This document shows positions 56,601 through 64,000 of a DNA stretch of 64,000 nucleotides, piece by piece. The DNA is from Diadophis punctatus similis. Taxonomy: Eukaryota > Chordata > Lepidosauria > Squamata > Dipsadidae. Below the pieces are notes generated by a model that was not told the origin of the DNA, did not search any database, and worked only from the letters and a program-made list of their open reading frames with translations. The translations under genes and the position numbers were made by a program. The DNA is taken from assembly GCA_023053685.1 (NCBI GenBank), contig JALIGW010000059.1:2737501-2801500 (forward strand). Direction: 5' to 3'. Every line of letters starts with the position of its first letter. Position 1 is the stretch's first letter.

Positions 56601-56690
56601 AATATTTGCTGTTGAACAATTGGTGGAGGCTGAATTATTAATTGTGCCCTTTGTGCCTGCATCTGTTGCATTTGCCTCGGTGCCTGAGCC
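53669..56690 (-). CDS. copia gag-protease-integrase-RT N-terminus, 1000-codon open frame
   Basis: A continuous frame. A Q/P-rich start is followed by the copia gag core (GENYKAWVSEIRLLLRHEG...LLLSEFHGMRLKPGES) and a CCHC zinc knuckle, CQICGRLGHIDTDC (about 55830-55871). Protease has TPDSGAALHVT. The integrase has the HHCC zinc region (HKWHRRLGHPSFE...CAVCKKAK), then the catalytic core with HTDIVGPYG, IQSDRGTEFMS and AQNGVAERRQG. An acidic linker follows, then the start of RT (IIGTRWVYKIKQKPNG, VAQDFAQSYPEDY). It ends at a TGA near 53667. The preceding gag frame joins out of register near 56690. Its length and lack of stops show a recent insertion. Confidence 0.93.
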
Positions 56691-57534
56691 CCATAAAAAT
56701 TAAATCAGGAGGTTGAATAGAAGATGTGTCAGAACCTCCAGAGGGTATTGATTGTTGGGCTTGCAAATGCATGCGAGACATCAGTGTTTCGATTGCCAGT
56801 TGATTTAAATAGTCCTGGCCATAAAAATCTAAGAATCCGCCAGTAGATGGCGCTGCAACATTAGTTTTAGAAAATTCAAAGTTCCTTTGTTCTCTGAAGC
56901 CAGTCCCTCGTGATGCATACACATCTCTTTCCTCTAATAGGTTTGACGTGACACTCATTTGTGGGCGTGCCTCCAACTTTGAAGAAGGAGGGAGTGAAGC
57001 CATTTTTACCTTATCAGGAATTTTTCAGAGCTGGCAAACATTTTGTTTTGCACTAAGTGAAGGGATGCTCCGTCTCGCAGCCCCTAATTGTTGTTGTAAA
57101 TATTTAATCTGCCTGTTCTGGTCCTCAATTAGTCTTTCTTGACTTATTTGCTTAGGGGAATATATTTCTTCAGGATAAGCTTCTGACTGAGCCGACTCAT
57201 CATAGATTAATTTTGGCTTGGCTCCCATAGGGTTAAAATCTGCCCCAGAGATTAATGGGGTGCTTTGCGCGGTATACACTAACCTTGTATAACATTCGGC
57301 GTGTTTTTCGGCAGTCGCAGCTGGGGAAGGAGGAGGAGAGATTTGTAGACAAATGCTGTCCATCTTTCTTTGAGGTGTTTTAATATTTGCAGAGGCAATC
57401 TCTTCTGTTTGCAAGCCCGGAATTTTTCTTTCAAGTGGCATTTTAAAAGCCTTGTGACAAAAAACTCTCTTAAGAAAGCTATAAATCTCTCTAACTAGCC
57501 TAGTACGCATGAATCTTCTCTGGATAGAATTCAA
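56638..57534 (-). pseudogene. N-terminal extension of copia gag
   Basis: Two open segments in one frame (57534-57025 and 57003-56638), separated by one stop codon, lie between the primer-binding site and the gag core. They start MNSIQRRFMRTRLVREIY; an alternative start is MPLERKIPGLQ. They contain a P/S-rich stretch, a coiled-coil-like segment (ERLIEDQNRQIKYLQQQLG), and end GSDTSSIQPPDLIFMG, where a frame shift near 56690 links to the gag core. Together they give about 290 residues ahead of the normal copia gag. No known domain is recognised. It may be a lineage-specific gag N-terminus or a separate leader ORF. Confidence 0.6.
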
Positions 57535-57565
57535 GGAATTTAATTAGTGAAAGTTGAAACCAAAA

Positions 57566-57576
57566 CTCTGCTACCA
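57566..57576 (-). promoter_or_regulatory. Primer-binding site of copia element
   Basis: On the element strand TGGTAGCAGAG follows one base after the 5' LTR. It matches the complement of the 3' end of initiator tRNA-Met (CTCTGCTA-CCA), a usual primer for copia elements. Confidence 0.75.
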
Positions 57577-57577
57577 C

Positions 57578-57931
57578 GATGAGAATAGGATTTACGTCTT
57601 AGAGGCGATAAAATCTTTTTCCTTGAAAACTAATCCTTAACAAATGAAACGCGATTATAAAGTCTAAATTAACAAAATATTTATTTCAGTAGAAGAGAAT
57701 ATAAAAACCTTATGGCTACATTTCTACAACCTGAGAACACACGTCCTTCCTCATGGGAGAACAAAGGCAGAAGGGACGAATGAAACAAAGGAATTGCTAT
57801 ACATGCGTAGATCACTCACCACGTGACTGCTTCCCTAGGAAGTCTGGGTACCGTATAGTGTGGTGTATGAGCACAATACCACAGAGTGTAGAATATGGGT
57901 GCAGCTGACAATCAAAATTCACATCGTGACA
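57578..57931 (-). repeat. 5' LTR of copia element
   Basis: 354 bp. Differences from the 3' LTR are T/C near 57741, a 3-bp TAG insertion near 57807, T/C near 57882 and A/G near 57897. Confidence 0.93.
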
Positions 57932-57936
57932 CTTAT

Positions 57937-58249
57937 TGAAAGGAAGGCGATTGCAAGAGAAAAGCAAAGCAGGCTCTAAGTTCCCCTTAGGCAATTCCAT
58001 TAGGATAAAGGAGTTAGAAACCCCTCCCCTCAGTCCGATGTTGAATGAGCCAATCCACAGGCGCGAAGATGTTGTAGGAACAGCTGTCCTGGGAAAGAGA
58101 TAAGGGACGGTTTCCAGGCGCTTCTTTCAGGCGGCTTCAGAACTGAGGCAAAACAGATGGCCCTCCCCCCTTACACATTCCCCCAAAGGTAAATCAAAGC
58201 ATAGGGCAAATAGGTGTCAGAACTAGGGTTATAAACTAAGGGATTACAG
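57937..58249. other. Short non-coding stretch, possibly older LTR sequence
   Basis: No gene. The CCCCCCTTACACATTCCCCC run near 58165 (a polypurine tract in reverse) suggests remains of an older antisense LTR element, but this is weak. Confidence 0.3.
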
Positions 58250-58507
58250 CAGTGGTTCTCAACCTTTCTAATGCCGCAACCCCTTAATACAGTTCCTAAT
58301 GTTGTGCTGACCCCCAACCATAAAATTATGCTACTTCATAACTGTAATTTTGTTACTGTTATGAATCGTAATGTAAATATCTAATATGCAGGATGTATTT
58401 TCATTGTTACAAATTGAACAGAATTAAAGCATAGTGATTAATCACAAAAACAATATGTAATTATATATTGTAAAATATTTATTTCTAATTACAAATAAAT
58501 GAAATTT

Positions 58508-58905
58508 CCTTCCTTCCTTTCCATCCATCCTTCCCTTTCCACCCACCCACCCATCTTTCCTTCCCGTCCCACCCTTCCTTCCTTCTCTTTCCTTCCTTCT
58601 TTCCTTTCCATCATCCATCCTTCCCTTTCCACCCACACACCCATCTTTCCTTCCCTCCCCTCCCCTTCCCTTCCCATCCCATCCTTCCTTCCGTCCTTCC
58701 TTCCTTTCCACCCACCCAGCCACCCATCCTTCCTTCCCTTCCCATCCTTTCTTCCTTCTCTTTCCATCCTTCTTTCCTTCCTTCCTTCTTTCCTTTCCAT
58801 CCATCCATACTTCCCTTTCCACCCACCCACCCATCCTTCCCTTCCCATCCTTCCTTCCTTCTTTTTCCATCCTTCTTCCTTCCTTCCTTCCTTCTGCCGC
58901 TTCTC
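58508..58905. repeat. CCTT/CCATCC pyrimidine-rich satellite-like tract
   Basis: About 400 bp of TTCC, CCATCC and CCACCCAC units in loose higher-order repeats of about 100-160 bp. Long ORFs over it on both strands are low-complexity artefacts. Confidence 0.9.
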
Positions 58906-58919
58906 CCCCGTCTCCTCCC

Positions 58920-59720
58920 TCCATTCATACGACGCACATTTCCAAGCCCTCCCCCTGCCCCACCCCTTCCACTTTCCCCACTCCACGATCAAACCTGGGA
59001 TCACGCGAGGGATGTGGAGGGAGCTCGGGCTGGCTCTCGCTCTCGCTCGGTGGCTACTTGCCTTGCAAATCTCGCCTCGCCGCGCCTCCACCACACACAC
59101 ACGCCCTCCCATGCCCCCCGCCGCCCCGCTGCCGGCCGCCCCCCTTTTGGGCCCTTTCAAGAGCGGAGAAGAGAAAGAGGAGATCAGAATTGAAAAGGAG
59201 GCAGAGGGATACAGAGCGGGAGCAGGACCCGGACCTGAACTGCTTTCCGCACCTCCTGAAGCCGATGCCACCGTAGCACCAGCAGCCACGTTGGGCTCTG
59301 GGAGGAAGAGGCCGGGGACGGTAGTAGGGGGGGCGGCGGGGAGGGGGCGGCTGCCGGGGGCGCAGGGGGCGGCGGGGATGAGCGGTGCCGGCATCGCCAT
59401 GGTCACATCAGAGGAGCTGGGTTAAGGAGAGGGGCGCTCCGGGCGCTGCCCCACCGCAGTCTGCACCAACTTGAGCCCAGCACCAGCTGCTTCTGCTGCT
59501 GCCTGGTGGGACCCGCTCGTGTTCTTTCCCCAACAGCCTTTTGTTTCACTGCAGGCTCACAACTCTCGGGGACTCTACAGCAATTAACTCTTTCCTACTG
59601 TTTTCAACTTCTCCCCTCCAAAGCTTCGCTTCCTGCTTGCTCAAAAGTCTCTGCTGATTGGCTGTTGCGGCGAAACTGGAACAAAAGGGCGCATGCGTGA
59701 CCTCTTCTTCTCCCCATTTG
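58920..59720. other. CpG-island-like, promoter-like segment within SPIN ends
   Basis: This segment is very GC- and CpG-rich (especially 59030-59410), unlike its AT-rich surroundings. It includes GATTGG, an inverted CCAAT box (59656-59661), and GCGCATGCG, an NRF1-like site (59689-59697). A short start-like frame (ATG at 59378, MSGAGIAMVTSEELG) is followed by G-GTTAAG, which could be a splice donor. It looks like a host promoter and first exon, captured or flanked by SPIN sequence. No gene name can be given. Confidence 0.45.
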
Positions 59721-59861
59721 TTACCTAATCTATAGTATGCGTTACAGAGCAGCTCTATAAATTCCTTCTTCTTTTGCTTGTGTTCACCTGACTTAGGCAA
59801 CCCCTGTGAAACGGTCGTTCGACCCCCAAAGGGGTCGCGACCCCCAGGTTGAGAACCGCTG

Positions 59862-59919
59862 CAGGAAACAGGAAGAGGGCAATAAGTGAATAAAGGGATC
59901 CAGGCCCCCTCCCCATAGA
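59862..59919. other. Short spacer
   Basis: Non-coding sequence between the SPIN end and the L2 tail. Confidence 0.5.
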
Positions 59920-61715
59920 AATTTATTTATTTATTTATTTATTTATTATGGTGTTCTTATATGCCGCCCAACTCCCGAAGGACTCAGGGCGGCATACAAC
60001 AGAAAAAAAAATACAGGACACCAATTTATAAATAACACATTAAAACGAGATATATAAAAATTAAAAAACACAATATTTAAAATCATCCAATACCCATTCA
60101 ATAACCATACATACTTGGGGTGAGCTTGAGTGGTTTAGGCTCTACCCCCAGCCTGCAGGAAAAGCCATGTCTTGACAGCTTTTCGGAAGGCCAGCAGAGT
60201 GGGGATAGTTCGGGTCTCTGGGGGAAGTTGGTTCCAGAGCGCGGGGCCTGCCACAGAGAAGGCTCTCCCCCTAGGGCCCGCCAGGCGGCATTGCTTGGCC
60301 GACGGGACCTGGAGGAGGCCAACTCTGTGGGCCCTAACCGGTCGAAGGGAAGTATGAGGCAGAATGCGGTCCCGGAGATAACCTGGTCCTAAGCCATGAA
60401 GGGCTTTAAAGATGGTGATCAACACCTTGAATTGGACCCGGAGACCGATGGGCAACCAATGCAGCTGGCGGAGTATAGGTGTCACGTGGGTGTACCTTGG
60501 CACACCCACCACAGCACGCGCAGCCGCATTTTGCACCAGCTGAAGTCTCCGGATACTCTTCAAGGGTAGCCCCATGTACAGCGCGTTGCAGTAGTCCAAG
60601 CGCGAGGTGACAAGGGCATGAGTGACCGTGGGTAGAGCCTCCTTCTCCAAGTATGGCCGCAACTGGTGCACCAGGTGAACCTGTGCAAAGCCCCCCCTAG
60701 CCACAGCAGAAAGATGGTGATCCAATTTTAGCTGTGGATCTAGGAGGACCCCCAAGTTGCGGACCTGATCCGAGGGAGTCAGTTTTGCTCCCTCGAACAC
60801 CAAGGAGGGGCAGTTGACATAGTCCTTAGGAGGCAGTATGCAAAGCCACTCAGTCTTGTCGGGATTAAGTCTGAGTCTGTTCCTCCCCATCCAGATCCTA
60901 ATGTCGTCCAGGCACCGGCACATTACATCAACTGCCTCCCTGAAGTCAGACGGGGTGGTGATGTACAGCTGGGTGTCATCAGCGTACTGGTGGAAACACA
61001 CCCCATGTCTGCGGATGATCTCCCCCAGCGGTTTCATGTAAATGTTAAACAGGATGGGCGAGAGAACCGACCCCTGAGGCACCCCACATGATAGGGGCCT
61101 AGGGGACGATCTCTGTCCTCCTGCTAACACCGACTGCATCCTATCGGCGAGATAAGAGGAGAACCACCGCAAAACGGTGCCTCCCACCCCCAACTCACCG
61201 AGACGATGCAGAAGGATACCATGGTCGATGGTATCGAAAGCCGCTGAGAGGTCAAGTAGCACCAGGATGGAGGAATTTCCCCCATCCCGGGCCCGCCAAA
61301 GATCATCCATCAGGGCGACCAAGGCAGTTTCTGTACTGTAGCCGCGCCTGAAGCCCGACTGATAAGGATCTAGATGATCTGTTTCATCCAGAAGCTGCAG
61401 AAGCTGAGTAACCACCACCTTCTCCACAACTTTCCCCAAAAAGGGTAAGTTGGAGACCGGACGATAGTTCTTCAAATCAGCTGGATCCAGGGAAGGCTTC
61501 TTCAGGAGGGGTCTCACCACCGCAGCTTTTAACGACTGTGGTATGGATCCCTCCCTCAAAGAAGCGGTGACCACCGCCTGGATCCAACCGCGTGCCACCA
61601 CTCTACTGGCCGAGACCAACCAGGAGGGGCACGGGTCCAATAAACAGGTGGAGGTACCCATCGCCCCCACAGCTCTGTCCACATCTTCGGGAGAAACAGG
61701 CCCAAACTCAGTATG
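59920..61715 (-). mobile_element. L2-clade LINE copy d
   Basis: Antisense L2 with a TTTA tail (59920-59947), the 3' motif GCCGCCCTGAGTCC in reverse, and the ORF at 60135-61700. It is cut at about 61715. Confidence 0.88.
60135..61710 (-). pseudogene. L2 LINE ORF2 (RT), open over 515 codons, copy d
   Basis: An uninterrupted frame from the 5' truncation point (EFGPVSPEDVDRAVGA) to a stop at 60135. It includes LLDLSAAFDTIDHGILLHRL, GVPQGSVLSPILFN, the active site HQYADDTQLYIT and the C-terminal LDYCNALYMGLPL and KTWLFLQAGGRA. The RT domain is complete and without stops, the best of the four L2 copies in frame integrity. The endonuclease is missing through truncation, so it is listed as a pseudogene. 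Confidence 0.9.
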
Positions 61716-61748
61716 GCAGTATCACGGTAGGGATCTAACAGTATATGT

Positions 61749-62151
61749 GTCAGGGTTCCGAATAGCATCCAAAACTAAATCAGAGTCCGAGGCAGAGTAT
61801 TCCTCAAAGTTCCAATTTATTAACAGAGCCATGTTGGCACATCTGGGAGAAACCCGAATCTGAAGCTACTAGGGTTTCTCCACCCAGTTTAAAGTTCATT
61901 TCCTTGTTCCCACACCCACAAGTTCATCACGTTGACCAGTTGTCTTTTGCCAACGTTTCCGTTACTCCCATCAGCTTCCGGCCAGGTGCTGGACAAAGGA
62001 TGACCTTGAAAGCCTAAAAGGAATTTGTTATGGCTACATGTCTACTTTGCTCATGCAACAGCCCATCCCAAATTCCCACAGCAAGAATACATTCTAAGCA
62101 TCAAGTGTGGCAGGCCAAAGTCTCTAATAAAATATGGCTTCGGCGTGACAA
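61749..62151 (-). repeat. Probable solo LTR
   Basis: On the minus strand it starts TGTCACGCCGAAGCC and ends GGAACCCTGACA, with TATTTTATTAG near the start and a palindromic look at both ends. The flanks are ATATG and ATATC, a possible TSD of ATAT. It lies at the truncated 5' end of L2 copy d. The element family is unknown. Confidence 0.55.
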
Positions 62152-62340
62152 TATCTTGAACTGCAATAGAAGCACTTGGCTTGCCTTTAAACACAACTGA
62201 TATTTGACGGATCCTTGATTCTCTCTGAACTTCCTTGTTTTCTTGCAGACATTTTACTACCGAAATTAGGTAACATCATCAGTCAACCACCAAACTGAAG
62301 AGAGCATCAAGGGTGTTAAGGAGTGTGCAGAGCGACCCCT
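62152..62340. other. Short non-coding stretch
   Basis: No gene. The CTTGCAGACATTTTACTACC / GTAACATCATCAG wording looks repetitive (a dispersed squamate repeat from memory), but no boundary was found. Confidence 0.3.
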
Positions 62341-62709
62341 GAGTTATCAGGGACATGCCCGTAGAAACGGAGTATTTCAGCTTGGCAACCAGTGGATAGG
62401 AGTAATGATCCAGTCACAAACAGATTCGTTAAAGTGTATAAAATAGTTTACTTTTAGATAAATAGTCCAATTAAACAGTCCAGGTCATACACGTTCAGTC
62501 AGTCAATATCAAGAAGTAAGCGATGTGGTATGCTAAGAGCACGGCAAGACACGAAAGATGCCCTGGTCAACCACTGCGCCCAGCCCATCTCCAACTGTCT
62601 CAACTCTTGTCCTGCTATTTGGAGTAAAATGGAATCTGAGAAGAGAGTGTGAGGCTGACTATGCGCACCTCTCCCTCACTTTAATCCAATTCACGCGCAA
62701 GTCTTGACA
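62341..62709 (-). repeat. Possible LTR of an unidentified element
   Basis: On the minus strand it would start TGTCAAGACTTGCGCG, directly after a purine tract (CTGGGGGGGAAGA, complement of 62710-62722), and end CCCTGATAACTCA. This is the layout of a 3' LTR. Start and end are tentative. Confidence 0.35.
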
Positions 62710-62755
62710 TCTTCCCCCCCAGATGCCAAGGTCCTCTTCAAACACGATGAACGAA

Positions 62756-62802
<47 letters not shown>
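62756..62802. repeat. ATC microsatellite
   Basis: About fifteen perfect ATC/TCA units. Confidence 0.95.
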
Positions 62803-63105
62803 AGAAGTACAATAATCTTCTTACCAGCCTGTCTTTGTCTTACACATCAAAGCTTACAGCTTACAAACACTTCGATACTATCAAAGTAACAGAGCTCACT
62901 ATCAGACACAAAGTCAATCACGAATGAATCAGCAGAGAGAACGAACCTGAAACCACGATCTCTAGCTCCTTCTTATGGCAATCTTGAAACATTACAGCCA
63001 ATCAGAATACAGCAATACATTTAAAGTTGTAGTACTTAAATATATACATAGATTGGTGGCTTGTTTATATATTAACAACCCAACCGTTTGGACATAGTCC
63101 TAACA
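62803..63105 (-). repeat. 3' LTR of an older copia element (approximate)
   Basis: On the minus strand the LTR begins TGTTAGGACTATGTCC right after the purine tract CCCAAAGGGGAGAA. It holds TATATATTTAAG as a TATA-like box. The far end is not defined; it may reach the ATC repeat. Confidence 0.5.
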
Positions 63106-64000
63106 TTCTCCCCTTTGGGTGGTTAATATATAACTCTTTACATTCTCAAGTTGTAGCTTTCACAACTCTCCTTATGCACCTTGAGCCTTCGTAAAATGAT
63201 CTGCCATATTATTCTCACTCATACAATATTCTAATTTAATCATTTTACTTTGCACACATTGTCTCACATTTAGATACCTTAAGTCAGTGTTTCGATCTTC
63301 TTTTTACACCCAAATTAGTTGCCATACTAATTGCTGACTGGTTATCCTCATATACAGTGAATGGTTCATGTACAGCAATTCCCATATTTTTTAACAATTG
63401 CTTGACAGATGTGAGAATTAATCTCACAGAGGAGATGTTTGATCTTTTCCCGGAATTCTGACATTAGAAATGAAACCGCAGTTTAAAAGTCTAAGTAAAA
63501 ATATTTATTTCGGTACAAAACAATAAATCCTCATTTGTTTACATCTCTAATATAATTGTGCGTCTTCTCTCAATGGAAGACAGAAGAAGAAGGATAGAGC
63601 GGAGATTGGAATGCACATATGCGTACAAGAACATATCAATCACGTGCTCAGGAATAAACCATTATATTGAATAGGGATGCATCTCCCTGCATATACATGT
63701 AACAGGCAATAATCACACCGTGACATTGCTTATAGTATATAAGTTCCGTACACATTAGAGACAAACATGAAAATTCAGCCTCCATAGTTGATAAACTTAT
63801 ATGCTGTTGTCTTATAGATCTCCATCCAACTAACATATTTCCTAACAGTATCACTATTCCTGAAGTTGATTTTCGTGTTACTATGTCTGTCGCAAAACTC
63901 ACATCTGCATATGCAGTTAATTCCAGTTCAGACCTCGGTTCTAGATATAACGAATAATACATTGTATGTTTCAAATACCTAAGTATTCACTTTGCTGCCT
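63106..64000 (-). pseudogene. Older copia pol, RNase H region, split by a solo LTR
   Basis: On the minus strand, entering from the right edge: ELTAYADVSFATD, RKSTSGIVILL, STMEAEFSCLS, then TELIYYKQ up to the solo LTR. It continues after the LTR with LLKNMGIAVHEPFTVYEDNQSAISMATN, shortened here to its motif EDNQSAI, and further with MIKLEYCMSENNMADHFTKA near 63180-63250. These are copia RNase H motifs. A stop follows KRRSKH near 63300. It belongs to a different copia lineage from the element at 52017. Domains upstream of RNase H lie beyond the window. Confidence 0.85.
63403..63725 (-). mobile_element. copia solo LTR inserted in older copia RNase H
   Basis: It begins TGACAGATGTGAG and ends CACCGTGACA on the plus strand, with a perfect 5-bp TSD, TTGCT (63398-63402 and 63726-63730). 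Removing it and one TSD restores a continuous RNase H frame. Its minus-strand start TGTCACGGTGTGA resembles the LTR of the complete copia at 52017-57931. Confidence 0.88.

Larger units (their letters stand above)
52017..57931 (-). mobile_element. Ty1/copia provirus, nearly intact
   Basis: An antisense LTR element with the copia domain order (integrase before RT). LTRs are 52017-52368 and 57578-57931, with 3 substitutions and one 3-bp indel between them by eye. The TSD is CTTAT (52012-52016 and 57932-57936). A primer-binding site TGGTAGCAGAG lies beside the 5' LTR. Ty1/copia elements are uncommon in vertebrates but are known from reptiles, amphibians and fish. Confidence 0.95.
58250..59861 (+). 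mobile_element. SPIN-type hAT ends around a microsatellite and CpG-rich interior
   Basis: The left end, from 58250, reads CAGTGGTTCTCAACCTTTC and continues for about 230 bp in a way I recall from non-autonomous SPIN elements (CATAACTGTAATTTTG, TTACAAATTGAACA, ATTAATCACAAAAACAATAT). The right end, about 59793-59861, reads CTTAGGCAACCCCTGTGAAA and ends GGTTGAGAACCGCTG, also SPIN-like. Between them are about 1.3 kb of foreign sequence. The flanking 8-mers GATTACAG and CAGGAAAC do not match, so this may be one SPIN with an insertion or two SPIN copies joined by rearrangement. No transposase is seen. Confidence 0.7.

Noticed and set aside
58442..59425. Long ORFs on both strands over 58442-59425
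   Set aside because: They are produced by the CCTT/CCATCC repeat and the GC-rich block. Composition is low-complexity and no domain is visible.
58242..59869. 8-bp TSD for the SPIN-ended locus
   Set aside because: GATTACAG and CAGGAAAC do not match, so no duplication is claimed.

Overview
This window is vertebrate nuclear DNA, most likely from a squamate reptile (lizard or snake). It carries L2-clade, CR1 and L1 LINEs, two kinds of Ty3/gypsy element, Ty1/copia elements, SPIN-like and other hAT elements, AAAT/TTTA-tailed repeats, and split genes with GT-AG introns. No bacterial operon, CRISPR array, rRNA or tRNA gene was seen. Nearly all coding capacity belongs to retrotransposons in various stages of decay. 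The only convincing host gene is a set of three 3'-terminal exons at 42832-44406 (+ strand).

Layout. 1-13128 is a deep nest. A Mag-like gypsy (element 1, entering from the left edge) carries a hAT MITE in its reverse transcriptase. A chromodomain gypsy (chromovirus, 3314-13111) sits in its 3' LTR, and that chromovirus is itself split by two L2 LINEs (3858-6025 and 8671-10623). 13135-17640 holds a hairpin repeat, an antisense L2 with a 573-codon ORF, and a SPIN-like hAT element with a GC-rich palindromic interior. 17747-20853 is a 5'-truncated antisense CR1. 20969-26316 is a complete gypsy provirus (A) with an L1 fragment in its integrase. 26410-28786 is an antisense L1-type element with its own short ORF and no RT. 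29908-30088 is a hAT MITE. 30108-36649 is a full-length L1 with target-site duplication (TSD). 36834-38344 holds a second hairpin repeat and a LINE 3' end carrying a hAT MITE. 38345 to about 42620 is a nearly full-length antisense CR1 lying upstream of the host exons. 44560-46339 looks unique. 46340-51090 is a second, younger gypsy provirus (B, antisense). 52017-57931 is an antisense Ty1/copia provirus with nearly identical LTRs. 58250-59861 has SPIN ends around a microsatellite and a CpG-island-like interior. 59920-61715 is a further antisense L2. From 61749 to the right edge come LTR fragments and an older copia pol split by a precise solo LTR.

How the parts relate. Relative ages can be read from the nesting and from LTR divergence counted by eye: gypsy B has 2 differences in 279 bp, copia 3 substitutions plus one 3-bp indel in about 352 bp, and gypsy A 8 differences in 280 bp. 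All four private stop codons of gypsy A and B are CGA to TGA changes, pointing to decay of methylated CpG. The observations most worth following are: a complete-looking -1 ribosomal frameshift signal at the chromovirus gag-pol junction (6999-7042); SPIN-ended elements with GC-rich, promoter-like interiors; an RT-less L1-type element with its own ORF; an almost intact Ty1/copia element with a long N-terminal extension; and a one-base loss that appears to replace the C-terminus of the host protein. I found no wholly new defence or metabolic system.
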